A stretch of 64,000 bases of DNA from Gambelia wislizenii (lineage: Eukaryota; Chordata; Lepidosauria; Squamata; Crotaphytidae), in the NCBI GenBank assembly GCA_030847615.1, contig JAUMIR010000003.1, positions 281,846,265 to 281,910,264 of the forward strand. The letters are read 5' to 3'. The notes under the pieces were generated by a model. The model ran no database searches, was not told where the DNA came from, and saw nothing but the letters and a program-made list of their open reading frames with translations. Positions 1 to 11,330 of the stretch are shown here, in pieces. Every line of letters begins with the position of its first letter. The first letter of the stretch is position 1. A program made the translations under genes and the position numbers.

Positions 1-535
1 ACTCTAGTGTAAGCAAAATTCTAATTCTTGCCCCTTCATGGGAGGTTAGCTAGCCAGGACTTTATGGTAATTGTGCTACCCATAGATCTCATGTGGCCCT
101 TGAAGGGGGTTCTGTGTGCCCCCCTGAACTGTCATGGGTCTCCAACATTTCAAAAAATGTCTGAAAAAGTCATCCCCCCACTTACCCCCAGAAGTGTAGT
201 TTTGACTTTTCATATTTTTCCAGGGTGCCCCACCCCCAAACAGCCAAAAATGCTTTTAAAGTAATTAAAAGTAACTTCTAATTGCTAAAAACTTCACTTT
301 TGCTTGCAAAATAAAATGTCACCAGTATGGCCCATGCAGTGTCAGGAATGTTGAAAATGGCCACCAGCATGTTACTGTACCTGTTACAGATGAAGGGAGC
401 TTTGATGGAACAGGAATGAACTGTTTCTGTGTTTTTAAAGATAGGATTAGGAATGGGATAAGGAGTATTTTTTAGTCTGATGAAAGCAAAAAATTAGGGC
501 CTTTGGACTTTTGAAAGACTTCCCCAAATTGTGTG
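1..535. other. no gene recognised
   Basis: No coding region, repeat family or RNA gene could be recognised here. The sequence is AT-rich and only short frames are open. Confidence 0.5.
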
Positions 536-812
536 GAAGCCCTGGTGGTGCAGTGGTTAAATGCCAGTACTGCAAGTCACCACATTGCAAGTTCGATTCC
601 AGAGGGCTCCAAGGTTCACTCAGCCTTCCATCCTTTCGTAGATCAGTAAAATGAGTACCCGGCTTGTGGGTTTAGTTAGCTAACACACATTGGAAACTGC
701 TTAATGCAGTGTAGATATGTAAATTGCTATTGCTTAAAAACAAATTGTAAGCCGCTCTGATAGCCTTTGTGGCTGAAGAGTGGGATATAAATACCTAATT
801 AATTTTTTTTTA
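536..812 (+). repeat. tRNA-derived SINE, near full length
   Basis: The 5' part is tRNA-like. It has a pol III A-box-like stretch (TGGTGCAGTGG, 546-556) and a B-box-like stretch (GTTCGATTCC, 591-600) about 35 bases apart. The 3' part runs through AGCTAACACACATTGG and GTAAGCCGCTCTGATAGCC to an end in GGGATATAAATA. That tail resembles the 3' ends of L2-type LINEs in reptiles, so mobilisation by an L2 is inferred. A 5'-truncated copy of the same family lies at 11186-11330. The two copies agree closely over the 3' 130 bases. Confidence 0.8.
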
Positions 813-2493
813 AAAGTTATACCTCCATCCTTTTGGGGCCAAATTTGGTGAGGAACAGTAAAAGCTGCTGGGATATAACAAGGCAAGTTTCATTACACCC
901 AGGACCAATCCAAGTGGGACATTAATTGTGTGAAAGCAATTAACAAGCAGGGATAAAAAATTGAAATGCTCCCCCCCAACACACCACAAAAAAGCACGGT
1001 CAGGCTTGTGTAGCCTCCAAAAACATCATTGCTGAAATTTCACAAGATGCCAATCTATTTAAATTTAATTGATTGATTAATTGCTTAAAAGCAAGACTGT
1101 ATTGATGTAAAAGCCTTTAATCAGTTGGCAGACCTATTTTGTAATGCAATCTAACTTCAGAAAAATGTTGGTTACAGACTGCTTTTGCTATATTGCCTTG
1201 GCTGTTATGGAACAATTTGTAGCATGTATACAAGTGAACTTTTCTCCCTGTCTAGCCCAGAAATACACTGATTCCCAAAATGAACAATTAACGTTTGAGA
1301 AAAGTCTGAAAAATGCCTATTCTTTTGACCTTTCTGAGGTTTGTCATTTGGTTGACATACCCATTACCTCAAAAATCAAATGTGTTTGTCTAAACATTAT
1401 TTCAATGTTGCATTTGGGCACCAAAGGTCAGACAGCTGACCACTAACCCGCTGACAGTGATCAATTCAGTCTCTGATCTTGTCACTTTCACTGTTTATTC
1501 TGTGATCCATCTCCTCTTTGCCAGCCACTCCAGCCACTTTTCTGCTGTTGAGGCGCTTTTAAACCTAACAATAATCCAATTTAGAATTGATCAATGGGAA
1601 TGTATGGTCAGTAAGCAAAATGACAAAGTCTTCAAATAACCGCCAACCACTCTCTGGTGTTATTTTCTGTAAGGGCAGAATGCAAACGTGAGACACCTAA
1701 CAGCCCAAACAACATGTCCATTAATGAGTCTTCATGTCAAAATATGAACATGCTTTTTTTTTTGTTTGTTTGTTTTTAAAAAAGATTGTTCCCTGCTATC
1801 TGATACATATTTACTGATTTTTCAACAACAACAAAAATAAAAATAAAAATGAGGACTATCCCAGATTTTCCATCACATCAGTAAAGGTTAGTTTTGAATG
1901 ATATGGTGTGTTTTTTTATGTGGGAGCGACATTAAGCCATGGTGGCACAAGGAACTGAATGCTCATGAATTCTTGTGTGAAATCCTCTGCTCTATTCTCA
2001 TCAGGGTAATGTATGGGCAGGGGTATACCGGTAGGTATGGGAGGGAGATGAGGGCAGTGCCCCCAAATAAAAATTCTCATACGTTGATGATACTTTTCTT
2101 CTTTCTCCAAATTCCTTGCATTGCAGAGAGTCACTGAAACTCATTTACACCTAGAATGCTTATATTTGCTGGATTCTCATTCCCTTGGTAACTTAGAGAA
2201 TATTGCACAAGAGAAGGGAAGTGAAAATAAAGCCCGAGAGTAGCACATCCCACCTTGCCTTGTCACCTGATGTCAGCATGCTTCAGCTGTTCTTCTATTC
2301 TGGTCCCGTGGGAGATGGTTGGAAAGGTGAGTCTTTTTGCTCAGTTTTCTCTGGGGTTTGTTTGAAACTTTGGAGAAAACTGTATTATGAAAAATGCATA
2401 TGCACTGGATTTGGAGTGGAGTGTGGAGGAAAGGAGGGACAAGCACTGCCTGAGGCGCTGCCATTTCCCTTCTCCTCAGCACTACTTCCTCAT
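813..2493. other. no gene recognised
   Basis: AT-rich sequence with short spurious frames only. A T-rich run lies near 1757-1780. I see no conserved domain and no transposon terminus that I can support. Confidence 0.45.
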
Positions 2494-2860
2494 CCCAAAG
2501 GCAGAGCCCAGTGCTAGTTGCTTTCTCTGAGGTCAGAACAACCTGCCAGCCCTGGAGCTCTGCTTTCATGGAGCTTGGCATGGGCAATTGTGTTACAGAA
2601 AAGCAGAGCCCCAGCACTAATCTCTCTCTCTGAGTTCAGAATGACTGTTTTGACTTCAGAGAGAGCGACTAGTGCCAAGACTCTGCTTTCACAGAGCTCA
2701 GAGCAGATGATTCTGTACTGGAAAAGCTGAGCCCCAGTGGTAGTCAATCTCTCTTGAGTCAGAATGGGTGGCCAGCCTTGCAATGGCAGGGCTGGCTGCC
2801 TGTTCTGACTTCAGAGCGGATAATTATGCACTGGAAAGGCAGAACCCTGTTGCTCTTTCG
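2494..2860. repeat. short tandem repeat array, about three diverged units
   Basis: Units of roughly 110-120 bases recur. Each carries a CTCTGAGGTCAGAA-type stretch, then CTCTGCTTTCA(T/C)(G/A)GAGCT, then a segment like TGTTACAGAAAAGCAGAGCCCCAG. Recognisable copies begin near 2500, 2620 and 2735. The units also contain inverted matches to each other (GACTTCAGAGAGAGC against GCTTTCTCTGAGGTC). Frames on both strands stay open here because the unit is repetitive, not because it is a gene. Confidence 0.6.
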
Positions 2861-4400
2861 GTCCATGCTAGCACCAGCGGCACCACAAATGTGGCTGGCT
2901 AGCAGTACCAGCAGACCTGCAGCTTCACTGGGGATCAAAATCCAAATGCAGGTAAGGTGTGGCACTTAAATCCAGGCCAGAGTAGTCCAAATTTCATCCA
3001 GATTTTTACTCCCAGTCTAGACAAGCTCCCAGAGTGACTTATATGCCTTCAATAAAAATGGGACAGCAAGCTTACAGTCTAAATGACATGACACAAAAGA
3101 ATGGGCAGGAGGGAGGGCAGTCAGCAGTTCTCAGTGTTAAATAGAAGTTCTTATGATGATCAGCTAGAATGGAATGAGGACAAACCCAACAGATGCAGCC
3201 ATAGAATTATTCATGGGTGATTGTCATGCCTGCATGGTATATAACCCTGCCCTTCAGAAATAGTTGCATCAGTCTTTTAATCCAGAAGTTATGTTTGAGA
3301 AACAATGAAATATAGAAAATGACCAGAATCAGAAGCGCAACAGAACAACTAGTTTTATGTAACAATGCATCCTTCAGGATTCTACAGCAGGAATAAATAG
3401 CCCATGTTATTTTAACGCTTAAAGGTAAGAGTTACCTTCTTTCCTTCCTTCCTTCTTTAAAAACAAAACCAAAACCCTTTTACTCTCTGATTCTGACCCC
3501 TTATAGGCTTTTCAAAGCTGCTGCTGTAGCCATGTGATGTGAGGTCCCTGAAAGTTTCTCTGCCTTGGTTAGACCAAAATGTGTCTACATAGTCTAGTTT
3601 CTGAGGCCAGAAATAGCTCTCAAGGCCTTTGATGTTTTAACACTCTTAGGAAATATTTTTCTTTGAAGTCCAAATCCCTCAAGATGCACAGGAAGAGGGA
3701 ATTGTACTGGAAAAAAGACAAGACATCAAATCTGAGAGGAGGAAAAAGAGCATTAGCAATCAGCATATTTAATTTGGGTACAGTCTTCTCCAAGTGTTTG
3801 CCTCCACATTATTCCAGTCATGTGAGGGTGGGAGGAGGGCTTCACTTGTGGGTCTAACCTCCTGTGTCACATTTCTGTCACCTTCGCCACATGACCCATT
3901 GAAAGAAAAACATCTGAAGTGGGGAAATCTGGAATGGATTCAGAGGTAGCAGAACATTCCTAGCTTGAGTGGGAGGAGAGGCAGAAACAAGCAAGATGAG
4001 ACAGCAGGGACAAGCAGGTCTTATGGGGAAGGAAGAATGCTTTTGCCTGTTGGCAAGGCAACTGTCCAACCAGTAAACTTGGCAGCCCCTTGGGGGGTCG
4101 TCTAGATGGTGAAAATAATCTTAGTAGTCATTTGCCTTATTCAGGAGGGGGGGCAAAAACTCCAAAAACTGAGGGGGAAAACATTTGTGGCTTTCCCCAG
4201 GGTTTTAAAAATAATGTGTGGAAATGCACATTACCGCTCATTTGGACAACTAATTCACATCACAGTGCATTCTTGGTGAGGGCAGAGAACTAATGAAAGA
4301 ACTAATGAAAGTTCTTCATTATTAAAAAACGATGGAAGATATTGGCAGAGAAATGCAAGCAGCACAGAGTGAGGACGACATGAGATCGGGAGAAGGAAGG
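2861..4400. other. no gene recognised
   Basis: No repeat family or gene is identifiable. A short CCTT run lies near 3439-3455. The rest is unremarkable AT-rich DNA. Confidence 0.4.
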
Positions 4401-4488
4401 GTGTGTGTGAAATGGAGCTCTGCTCCCGGAAGAGCCCTGTTTCTCTCCCGATCTCTCAGGGGAAACATTTCCCCGTGTGAAAATCTCC
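4401..4488. mobile_element. probable right end of a foldback MITE
   Basis: The segment ends in GTGTGAAAATCTCC (4475-4488). This matches the right terminus of the complete element at 46991-47176. Just inside it is TCTCCCGATCTCTC, which has an inverted partner GAGATCGGGAGA near 4382. No convincing left terminus was found upstream, so the copy is probably truncated or decayed. Confidence 0.4.
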
Positions 4489-4994
4489 TTAGAGTCCATG
4501 AAACCTAAAACCATGAAACTTGAGATGGTTACTAAGGGGACTCTAGGGGTGTGCACCTCACAGTGATTTTGTTTTTAAATTGGTTAATTGTTTTTGGTTA
4601 ATTAAAATATATGTGAATCCTGTAACAGTACTATTTCCAGTCACTAGGTGGCAGAGTCCCAAGATCTTTTCTAACCAGGGAGAGAAAACCAGCTGCAAGA
4701 GGAATGGGATAGTCATTTCTCCAGGAGGTCTTTAGGTAGCTCTAAAGACAGAAAAAAGAGAGAGACCCTCAAGAAAGAGAGGGAGAAAGGAGAGAGCATG
4801 AAGGAAAGAGAAAAAGAAGAGTGGGTGGGGACTGGAGATTAAGGAGTGTTCAGTGTTTACAGAACTAGGTGCTTTTGCTGTATTAAAATAACCACAGAGT
4901 GGACTTTAATCCCCTAGAAGAATATTTTACATACAGTTTAAGAGTAGCTTTAGATTTTGTGAGAGGTGTTTCCCAGTGTGCAGGGTGAGCCTAA

Positions 4995-5294
4995 GGAGAT
5001 TATCAGACATGGGGAATGTAGCAAAAAAACGCACCCCCAACTGTGTCAGAAGAACGGGAGGAGAACAGGAAGGGCAACATTATCAGAGGCCAGTGTCCTC
5101 AGCTGTTCCTGGGGCATAGCTCTGCTGTGGATGAGGCTTCCCTTTTATATTGATGGGGCCAATAAAAAAGTACACCTTATTCATGCCCGTGCTATGCCCC
5201 AGTACGCTGAAGGATGATGTCATCTGATAATATCCACCATTCCTGTTCTCATCGCAATCTTCTGATATGGTTTTTGCTGTGTCTGATAATCTCC
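4995..5294. mobile_element. foldback MITE, 300 bp
   Basis: The ends are GGAGATTATCAGAC and its inverted copy GTCTGATAATCTCC. The 3-bp flanks are TAA on the left and TCA on the right, a 2-of-3 match. The interior is clearly related to the element at 47986-48290: both begin with GGGAA(T/C)GT followed by AAAAAA and a GTCAGAAGAACG stretch. A further internal copy of the terminal motif (ATCTGATAATATCC, near 5219-5232) suggests a nested or iterated end. There is no coding capacity, so it is non-autonomous. Confidence 0.8.
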
Positions 5295-6640
5295 TCAGAA
5301 AAAGTGAGGTGGTTGCTGCAAATGGCAGATACCGAGAGTGGGAAGCAAAGATGAGGTGTGAAAGAACAGAGGTATAAAATATATGCCATACAGGATGCCT
5401 TGGACTCCCTATTAGCTAGCTTGTTACTCTAAGTTGAAGGTGAGGGGGATAGCCCCTTGTTAATATAGATATAACTGCCAGTTCAGTCAGCTTTTGAATA
5501 TATGTGTGTATGTTTTGGGGGGGGGAACTTTGTCTCATAGTCCCCACATCCTGAAGTAGGGATCTTTGGTGGGCCCCCTACGTTCTGCTAAGGTTAAGGA
5601 CAGTGAGATGCTCTACAGAATTTGGGATAAAAATTAAAATAAGTCAGTTTAAATAATAACCAAAATAATATTTATACATATTTTTAACAAAAGTAAATGG
5701 ATTTACATAATAAAAACTTACAATAATATCATGCTGCCCCCCCTAATCCTGGGCCCCCAGGCCCCCAGGCTAGAGCCCTGTTAGCTCCCCCCCGCCCCCC
5801 GTAGGTCTGAAGCAGCGAAATATCCTTGCCAACTTGCCTTTGTGAAGGGCTGCAACCTGAGACATTCTGTTGTGAGTTTCTGATGGATACTTTGGGCATT
5901 GTGGGGCTCTGCATAAAGAGTGAAATAACAGTGTCCTGGCACTTGGAGAGTTCTGTATAAACAGCTCCCTGACACTCATCGTATCTAGTATCAACCTATA
6001 AAGCTGAATCTACATTGCAGAAAGAGGGAATAACAGTTTAGCCAGATATTTCTCTTTAAAACAATTCTTCTTTCAAGTTCCACTATTACTACACTAATTC
6101 TGCTCATAAGTAACTGCCCCCAATCATTTTCACATCCATCTATCCAATTCAATGGACATTATAAAAATTATATCTATGCTCAGCAGTATGGTTTTCCTCT
6201 GATAGCCTGTTCAATACTTTTATAGAATGTAATTAAACCATATCAGTTCCCTGACAGGAAATTGATGCTCTTTTAATTATTTCAAGCTAAGTGAATGCTT
6301 AAACATTTTTCTTACACATTCAAAGGCTGTGCAATGCATTCAGAATGAATGATATGTTTAAATGCATTCTGTTCTTTGTGGATGCCACTGTAAGATTTGA
6401 TTTGAAAGTGTCAGTCATTGTGTATCACTGAGTTAGCAGCTTTAAGAGGTACCTTGGCCCTCAATTATCTTTCTGATAGCTATCGTGGCCTCTGTGAGGA
6501 AGAAATTATTTGGCTTGTTCAGATCTAAATAAATATTTCCCAGTTTCAAAGTATGTGGTCAGGTAGGGGGGTGGTGGAATTCTGGATAAAACTGATTACC
6601 TAGATCCTTTCAAATTTGGCTCGTGGCCTTGACTTGAGAC
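5295..6640. other. no gene recognised
   Basis: AT-rich. A poly-G run lies near 5516-5526 and a C-rich patch near 5735-5805. Overlapping minus-strand frames around 5730-5990 are low-complexity or unsupported. Nothing else is recognised. Confidence 0.4.
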
Positions 6641-7110
6641 TGAGAAGATTATCAAACAGGAACACAAAAAGCGTTCCTGTCCCACTATCTCCAATCCCAC
6701 CCCTGTCCCGACACAATACCCCTCCCCATCACACTTACCTTCTCTCCAGTGGAAAACTCTAATGGAGCTCTGTTCACTTCCTGGACTCAAATCCTACCCA
6801 ATCTCATGAGAAGACACAAGCATGGGAAATTCAAAAATAAAAGTATAACACAAAAAAGTTACACTAAGCACCTAAGCACAATTTAAAAGTCCCAAGTTAC
6901 CTGGGGAGGATCATAAAAAGAGCTAAATTTACCTGGATGTCCCAGTCTCACCCAGAAGTGTTCGCACCAGACCAGCCATTCTCGCTACATTAATGAGAGT
7001 TAAATGGCCTGAGTTTTCACACGCTGGCAATGCTGGCACCAAAGTGGAACTGGGGGATCTATTGACGGCTTCAGCCATCAACAGGAAGAAACTATTGGGG
7101 ATATGAGAAC
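6641..7110. mobile_element. foldback MITE of the ~590-bp class, decayed
   Basis: It begins with a diverged terminus (AGATTATCAAAC). The interior matches the class seen at 21551, 23895 and 43859: GGAGCTCTGTTCACTTCC, then CTCATGAGAAGACAC, then a GGGAAATT and A-rich stretch, then CCCAGAAGTGTTC, then GGGGATCTATTGACGGCTT. The right terminus is not recognisable. The direction agrees with 21551 and 23895, while the copy at 13238 is reversed. Confidence 0.65.
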
Positions 7111-7327
7111 ATTTAGCAAATATTCCCTCACTGTACTTCACAGGAAAATACCTTTACAAGACAAGGCAGCCCAAAACGGATGGCTTTTAAACTTCCTTGG
7201 AAAGTACAGCAAATTAGCAGAGTACACACACACAGCAGTTTTGTTAGCATTGATTCCAGCATGCAAACATACACACTAAGATAACCACACCCTGTTTTAA
7301 CCCAAGTTACTTTTCTAGCATAATAAG

Positions 7328-7657
7328 GGACTTTTTCGGATGGGGTTTTGCAACGTGAGCAGCCTCGTCCCCGTTGAGAGGCTGCTGCGCTGCAGGGCGT
7401 CCCTTTCAGATGACGCTGTGCCCGCGCCTATACTGTTGCAGAAGTGCTGGGAGGCTGCAGCACCATATTTCGCGATTTCCTAATCACGACCAACTTTCGT
7501 GATTAGAAAATCGCCAAATATGGCGCTGCAGCCTCCCAGCACTTCCGCAACAGTATCGACAGGGGAGAGCATCATCCGAAAGGGACCCCCTGCCGCGCAG
7601 CAGCCTCGCAATGGGGACAAGGCTGCTCGCGTTACAAAACCCCATCCGAAAAGGTCC
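7328..7657. mobile_element. foldback MITE, 330-bp hairpin, AAG target duplication
   Basis: The left end GGACTTTTTCGGATGG and the right end CCATCCGAAAAGGTCC are inverted copies with one mismatch. The flanking 3-bp repeats are exact (AAG at 7325-7327 and 7658-7660). The arms pair through most of their length around a centre near 7495, with a loop region containing TCGTGATTAG. The element is GC- and CpG-rich against AT-rich surroundings. A CAGATGACGCTG motif (about 7409) in the left arm has a diverged inverted partner in the right arm. No transposase is encoded. Confidence 0.85.
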
Positions 7658-7989
7658 AAGGACTCAAAACTCTTAAAGTAGGTAAAAGTATAAAAACAGC
7701 TTTATTCACATATCCAGAGCATTTCATATAGCAGAACAGCAGGAAAATGATTACTACCAAAATACTAAAACCTACATGATTACAAAAGAAGATATGTAAG
7801 CCCCCTGAGTGAGAGGTCCACTCTCAAAGAAATCATCAAAGTGTGTGCCTCATGGCTAGCTTCTAAGACAAAGAGAACACTTGGACACTCCTCTTTCCTT
7901 AGAGGCCCAATCAGAATTCAAAAGGAAGTTACATCAGACATTCTGTTTGCCTCTATCAGTCAACCGTTTAGCAGTAAAAACATCTCAAC

Positions 7990-8138
7990 TTATTGGATTG
8001 CAAACCACATATCCCAACAGAAACACCAGCATAACGCCAGTGGAACGCAAAAGGACATTGTCGTCTGATATTGGTGTCCTTTTGTGTTCTGCTGGCATTC
8101 TGCTGCTGCCGCATTAGTTGAGCCTGATAATCTCCTGA
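7990..8138. mobile_element. foldback MITE fragment
   Basis: The right terminus CTGATAATCTCC (ends about 8138) matches the foldback family. Two arms pair around a centre near 8065: a left stretch containing CCAGTGGAACGCAAAAGGACA and a right stretch containing TGTCCTTTTGTGTTCTGCTGG. GACATTGTCGTCTGATA at the centre resembles the internal motif of other members. The left terminus is missing. Confidence 0.5.
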
Positions 8139-8217
8139 AACTGGTTGTCCTAGTACAAGGATAGGTAGTTTTCAACAGGCCTGGGGGCGATTGTTCCCTC
8201 CTGCCACCTAACATGAC

Positions 8218-8300
8218 AGGATCTAAAATATTATTTATTATTATTTATTTAATTTATACTCCACCATTCTCCTGCCAAGGGATTCAATTAGCTTCCAGGA
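8218..8300 (-). repeat. LINE/SINE 3' tail fragment
   Basis: A run of TTATT and TTTA followed by TATACTCCACCATTCTCC is the reverse complement of the typical reptile L2-like tail GGnGG(A/T)ATAAAT followed by A/T-rich simple repeat. Only the tail is recognisable. Confidence 0.4.
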
Positions 8301-8571
8301 ATTTGAAGACAAATGCAAAACTAACCCTCAGCCCCCTTGAAGCTGGAGTTTCTGGTTTCATTTATTCAGATTTTGTGTGGCTAGGCTTTAAGTGGCGGTG
8401 CATATCATTTCTGGGCAAAGCTGTCATTCTTGGAAGCCTGCAGGAGCAGGGAAAAATATATTTTAAAAACCTAGGCTATATTGGTGGCTGGCGAGGGGGT
8501 TATGGGGCTGTGTGGGGCCTGCCCATGGGCTACATTTTGCTCATTTCTGCTCTAGTGTGGCAGAGTGCCAC

Positions 8572-8700
8572 AATGTTAATTCTCCAGGATCTATCAGCAG
8601 TGTTTGATACCATCTGCCATAGATCTTTCAAAAGGATGGGGACTGGACATACTGTACTGAGCTGCTTCCCTTCATTCCTCTCAGATAGGAGCTAGGACAA
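8572..8700 (+). pseudogene. L2/CR1-like reverse transcriptase fragment
   Basis: The plus strand translates to a stretch reading LQDLSAVFDTICH, then further on VLSCFPSFLSDRS. This matches the LLDLSAAFDTIDH and SYLSDR blocks around catalytic motif A of L2/CR1-type reverse transcriptases, including the first catalytic aspartate. No further domain can be followed on either side, so this is a short relic. The identification rests on about 35 residues. Confidence 0.5.
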
Positions 8701-9802
8701 AGAAGCTGGTTCTGGATTGTCACTGCTTCTCCCCACCCTCTTGGCTATGTCCCTCCAAGTTCCATCTTGTCCCCCAGAATCTACAAAAAATGTTGATGGA
8801 GCTCATCTGGGGATTTGATCTGTCTGTGGATGAATAGAGTTCTTTCATTTTGTCTGATTCAAGTACTGAATTGCTGTCTGGTCACTGTGAGGGTCTGGCT
8901 GGAGTAAAAACAAGCTGAAATTTCATTTTGAAATGTTGGAAGATTTGTTGGCAATTGTATTACCTCACTCAGCATGCAATATTGCAGTTGGTCTTGGTTG
9001 GGGCTAAAAGATTAGTCTCACAGCTTAGATTTGCTCCTTGATCTGGAGTGCCTAGTGTATATGTAGATTGTGTCAGTTGTGAGAAACCACCTGCAACTAT
9101 CCATGACAAAGATGGACCTAGCACAGTGAGACATGCCCTATTTAACTCCAGTGTTACCCAAATTACAGGGAGTTCATGGGAACCCCACACATATCCAGAT
9201 ATTAATATGGGGAATTTTAATTAGCTCAATATGGAAGTGTGAGGCTGGGTAACTACAGGATCTTTTGACCTATGTATACTGGTACTAACTGATGAGACTC
9301 ATGGGCAGGAAATTAAAAAATGTTTTTTATTGGAAAAAAATCTCAGAAGCATTCACACCAACACTCAGGCTTCAAGCAATCACACAAGGCTAGTGAAGAA
9401 TAGGAGGAAGTATTGGGATACAGAAATAGAGTTCAGGATGATGGGCTATGCAAACCTTGTCCAAAGAGCAAAGATTTGTGCAGAGATGAAGTAGGGCTAT
9501 GAGTACCAGGTTTCACAGCAAACCAACAGAGTGATGGCCTCTGGGAAACTGAGCACCCTTTGGCAGTGTTTTGGGGTGATATTTATAATCAATAGTCCCC
9601 CTGAAGTGGTATTATAAAATTATAAGTGGAATACAATGATAGATGGCATTTCCCACAGTAGAAGCTCCGGCTATGTTAATGATCACTAATGGATGAGGCA
9701 TTAAGACTGTGGGTGTCAGGCAACCTTCTACTGTTGAGAAGAGAGGTATGAAGGAAAACCAGTTTGCAGAGTAATGAGTTTCCTGGCCACTTGATTGAAT
9801 TA
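8701..9802. other. no gene recognised
   Basis: This may include decayed LINE sequence that continues from the RT fragment just upstream. No motif can be named with confidence. Confidence 0.35.
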
Positions 9803-10125
9803 GGACTTTTTCGGACAATGTAAAAATAACGCTAGCAGCATCGCCAGGTTGCGACGCTGCAGCGCAAGAGGGCGTCAGTTTCGTACGACGCTCCTTCCCA
9901 GCGGTACTGTTGCAGTACCGCTGGGACATTTGACCGTGATATTTTGACCATGATCGTGAGTAAAAAATGACGGTAGAAGAAAAAAATATCACGGTCAAAT
10001 GTCCCAGCGGTACTGCAACAGTACCGCTGGGAAGGAGCGTCGTACGAAACTGACGCCCTCTTGCGCTGCAGCGTCGCAACCTGGCGACGCTGCTAGCGTT
10101 ATTTTTACATTGTCCGAAAAAGTCC
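9803..10125. mobile_element. foldback MITE, near-perfect 323-bp palindrome
   Basis: The ends are GGACTTTTTCGGAC and the exact inverted copy GTCCGAAAAAGTCC. The two arms, each about 143 bases, appear identical apart from one CpG-to-CpA-type difference near 9842. They surround a loop of about 35 bases at 9946-9980. Each arm contains its own perfect 13-bp hairpin (CCAGCGGTACTG, TTG loop, CAGTACCGCTGG). The extruded structure would therefore be a cruciform with side stems. The flanks are TTA and TAA, sharing a TA dinucleotide next to the ends. The element is CpG-rich in an AT-rich setting. With arms this similar, it is either recent or kept uniform by conversion. Confidence 0.9.
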
Positions 10126-10518
10126 TAAGTGAATGACTTGTTTCCAGGTATGCCCAGGAGAATTAGCACATTTCCACCCTAACTCACTGTCCAAGGGGGG
10201 AGAGTTCTGCATAAATACTACCTGGGTGTGTCTTTTGGGGATTTGAAAAGACCTCTTCATTAGGTTTTGTGCAAACCTTCACTCAGTCCCAGTTTCTGGG
10301 GGAGCTGGGTCTACTGCTAACCTGGTGATGCATCAATAAATAAGACAATTTATGAAATATAGCCAATTGATGAATTATTGGAAGGGTACAGGTGTCAGAG
10401 CAGGTAACACCAGATTAGGCAAGCATAATGTAATGGTCCTTCCCTTGAAAAGTATCTGGAAATGTCATTTGGCTCCAAATGTGATACTCAGGTTGCTGAA
10501 GGGAGCTACATGTTTTGT
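10126..10518. other. no gene recognised
   Basis: No gene or repeat is identified between the palindrome and the GTT-repeat tail. Confidence 0.4.
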
Positions 10519-10735
10519 TCATGTTGTTGTTGTTGTTGTTGTTGTTGTTGTGTGCCATCAAGCTGGCTTCAGTTTATGACAACCCTATGAATTGCAGATC
10601 AATCACAGGGTCCAATTCTGTACTGCTAGGTCTCATTGAATCCTTTGTAAAAGAGCAGATTTCTGTTTTTCTAAAATTGTTGTCTCCTCCTCCAGATGGG
10701 TGGCTGGCTGGCTGTATCTTGTTTAGAAAGAGAAT
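10519..10735 (-). repeat. SINE 3' tail with GTT microsatellite
   Basis: A run of GTT units (about 10522-10551) is followed by GTGTGCCATCAAG and a TTTATGACAACCCTATGAA-type stretch. This is the reverse complement of the tail of the lizard SINE also seen at 24706 and 19012, which ends in CTTGAAGGCACACAACAAC. The sequence beyond 10600 has diverged, so the left limit of the original element is uncertain. Confidence 0.5.
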
Positions 10736-10754
10736 TGTTGATCATGGAGACCTA

Positions 10755-11185
10755 GGGGCCTTTCAAACTACACAGTTATAGTGCTATACAATATGATTCC
10801 TGTATCCACAGGACCCATATCCACAGATTCACTTACCTGAGTCCAAAAATTATGGTCTCTCCTGGCATCTTCTAGGTCCTCCAGTGCATTTCTGTGGTAT
10901 GCTTGGGCCCAAAGTCATTCATTTAATAGGGTTCACTATTATTCGTGGTTTTTGGTATCCATGGCAAGTGTATGAATATCCCCCATGTCATACTGTATTC
11001 TTGCCATGACTGCATTCTGTGGTATTCTGGGATCTGTAGGTTAGTGAGGCACTAGAGCTTTCTGGATGAGAATTCGAAATACCTCCTCCCTAAACTTCAA
11101 ATCCCAGGATTCCATAGATTGTTGCCAAGGTAGCTAAAGCAAAATCATAGCATTACAATTATACCTGTTTAGTGTGAAAAGTTAT
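10755..11185. mobile_element. composite of palindromic MITE remnants
   Basis: The left edge, GGGGCCTTTCAAACTACACAG, and the right edge, TAGTGTGAAAAG, resemble the GGGCCCATTCACACTA-type ends at 17071-17316. The block CTTCAAATCCCAGGATTCCATAG near 11095 matches that family's interior. Between about 10795 and 11000 lies sequence resembling the mariner-like element at 20552-20797 (ATCCACAGG, CTAGGTCCTCCAGTGCA), probably nested inside. Confidence 0.45.
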
Positions 11186-11330
11186 GCTTGTGGGGTAATT
11201 AGCTAACACACATTGGAAACTGCTTAATGCAGTGTGTGTAAATTGCTATTGCTTAAAACAATTTGTAAGCTGCTCTGATAGCCTTGTGGCTGAAGAGCAG
11301 GGTATAAATAAATAAATAAAAATAAAAATA
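11186..11330 (+). repeat. 5'-truncated tRNA-SINE
   Basis: This is the 3' half of the SINE at 536-812. The shared AGCTAACACACATTGGAAAC, TAAATTGCTATTGC and GAGCAGGGTATAAATA stretches are followed by an AAATA simple tail. The tRNA-like head is missing, as expected for incomplete reverse transcription. Confidence 0.75.

Noticed and set aside
546..600. Functional tRNA gene
   Set aside because: A- and B-box-like sequences are present, but the cloverleaf is not maintained and the unit continues into a SINE body with an L2-like tail.
8213..8695. 160-residue plus-strand frame
   Set aside because: Only the last ~40 residues resemble anything, an L2/CR1 RT relic. The rest is a decayed repeat tail.
9612..10079. 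155-residue minus-strand frame
   Set aside because: It spans the palindromic MITE and its flank. CpG-rich inverted arms explain the lack of stops, and no domain is visible.
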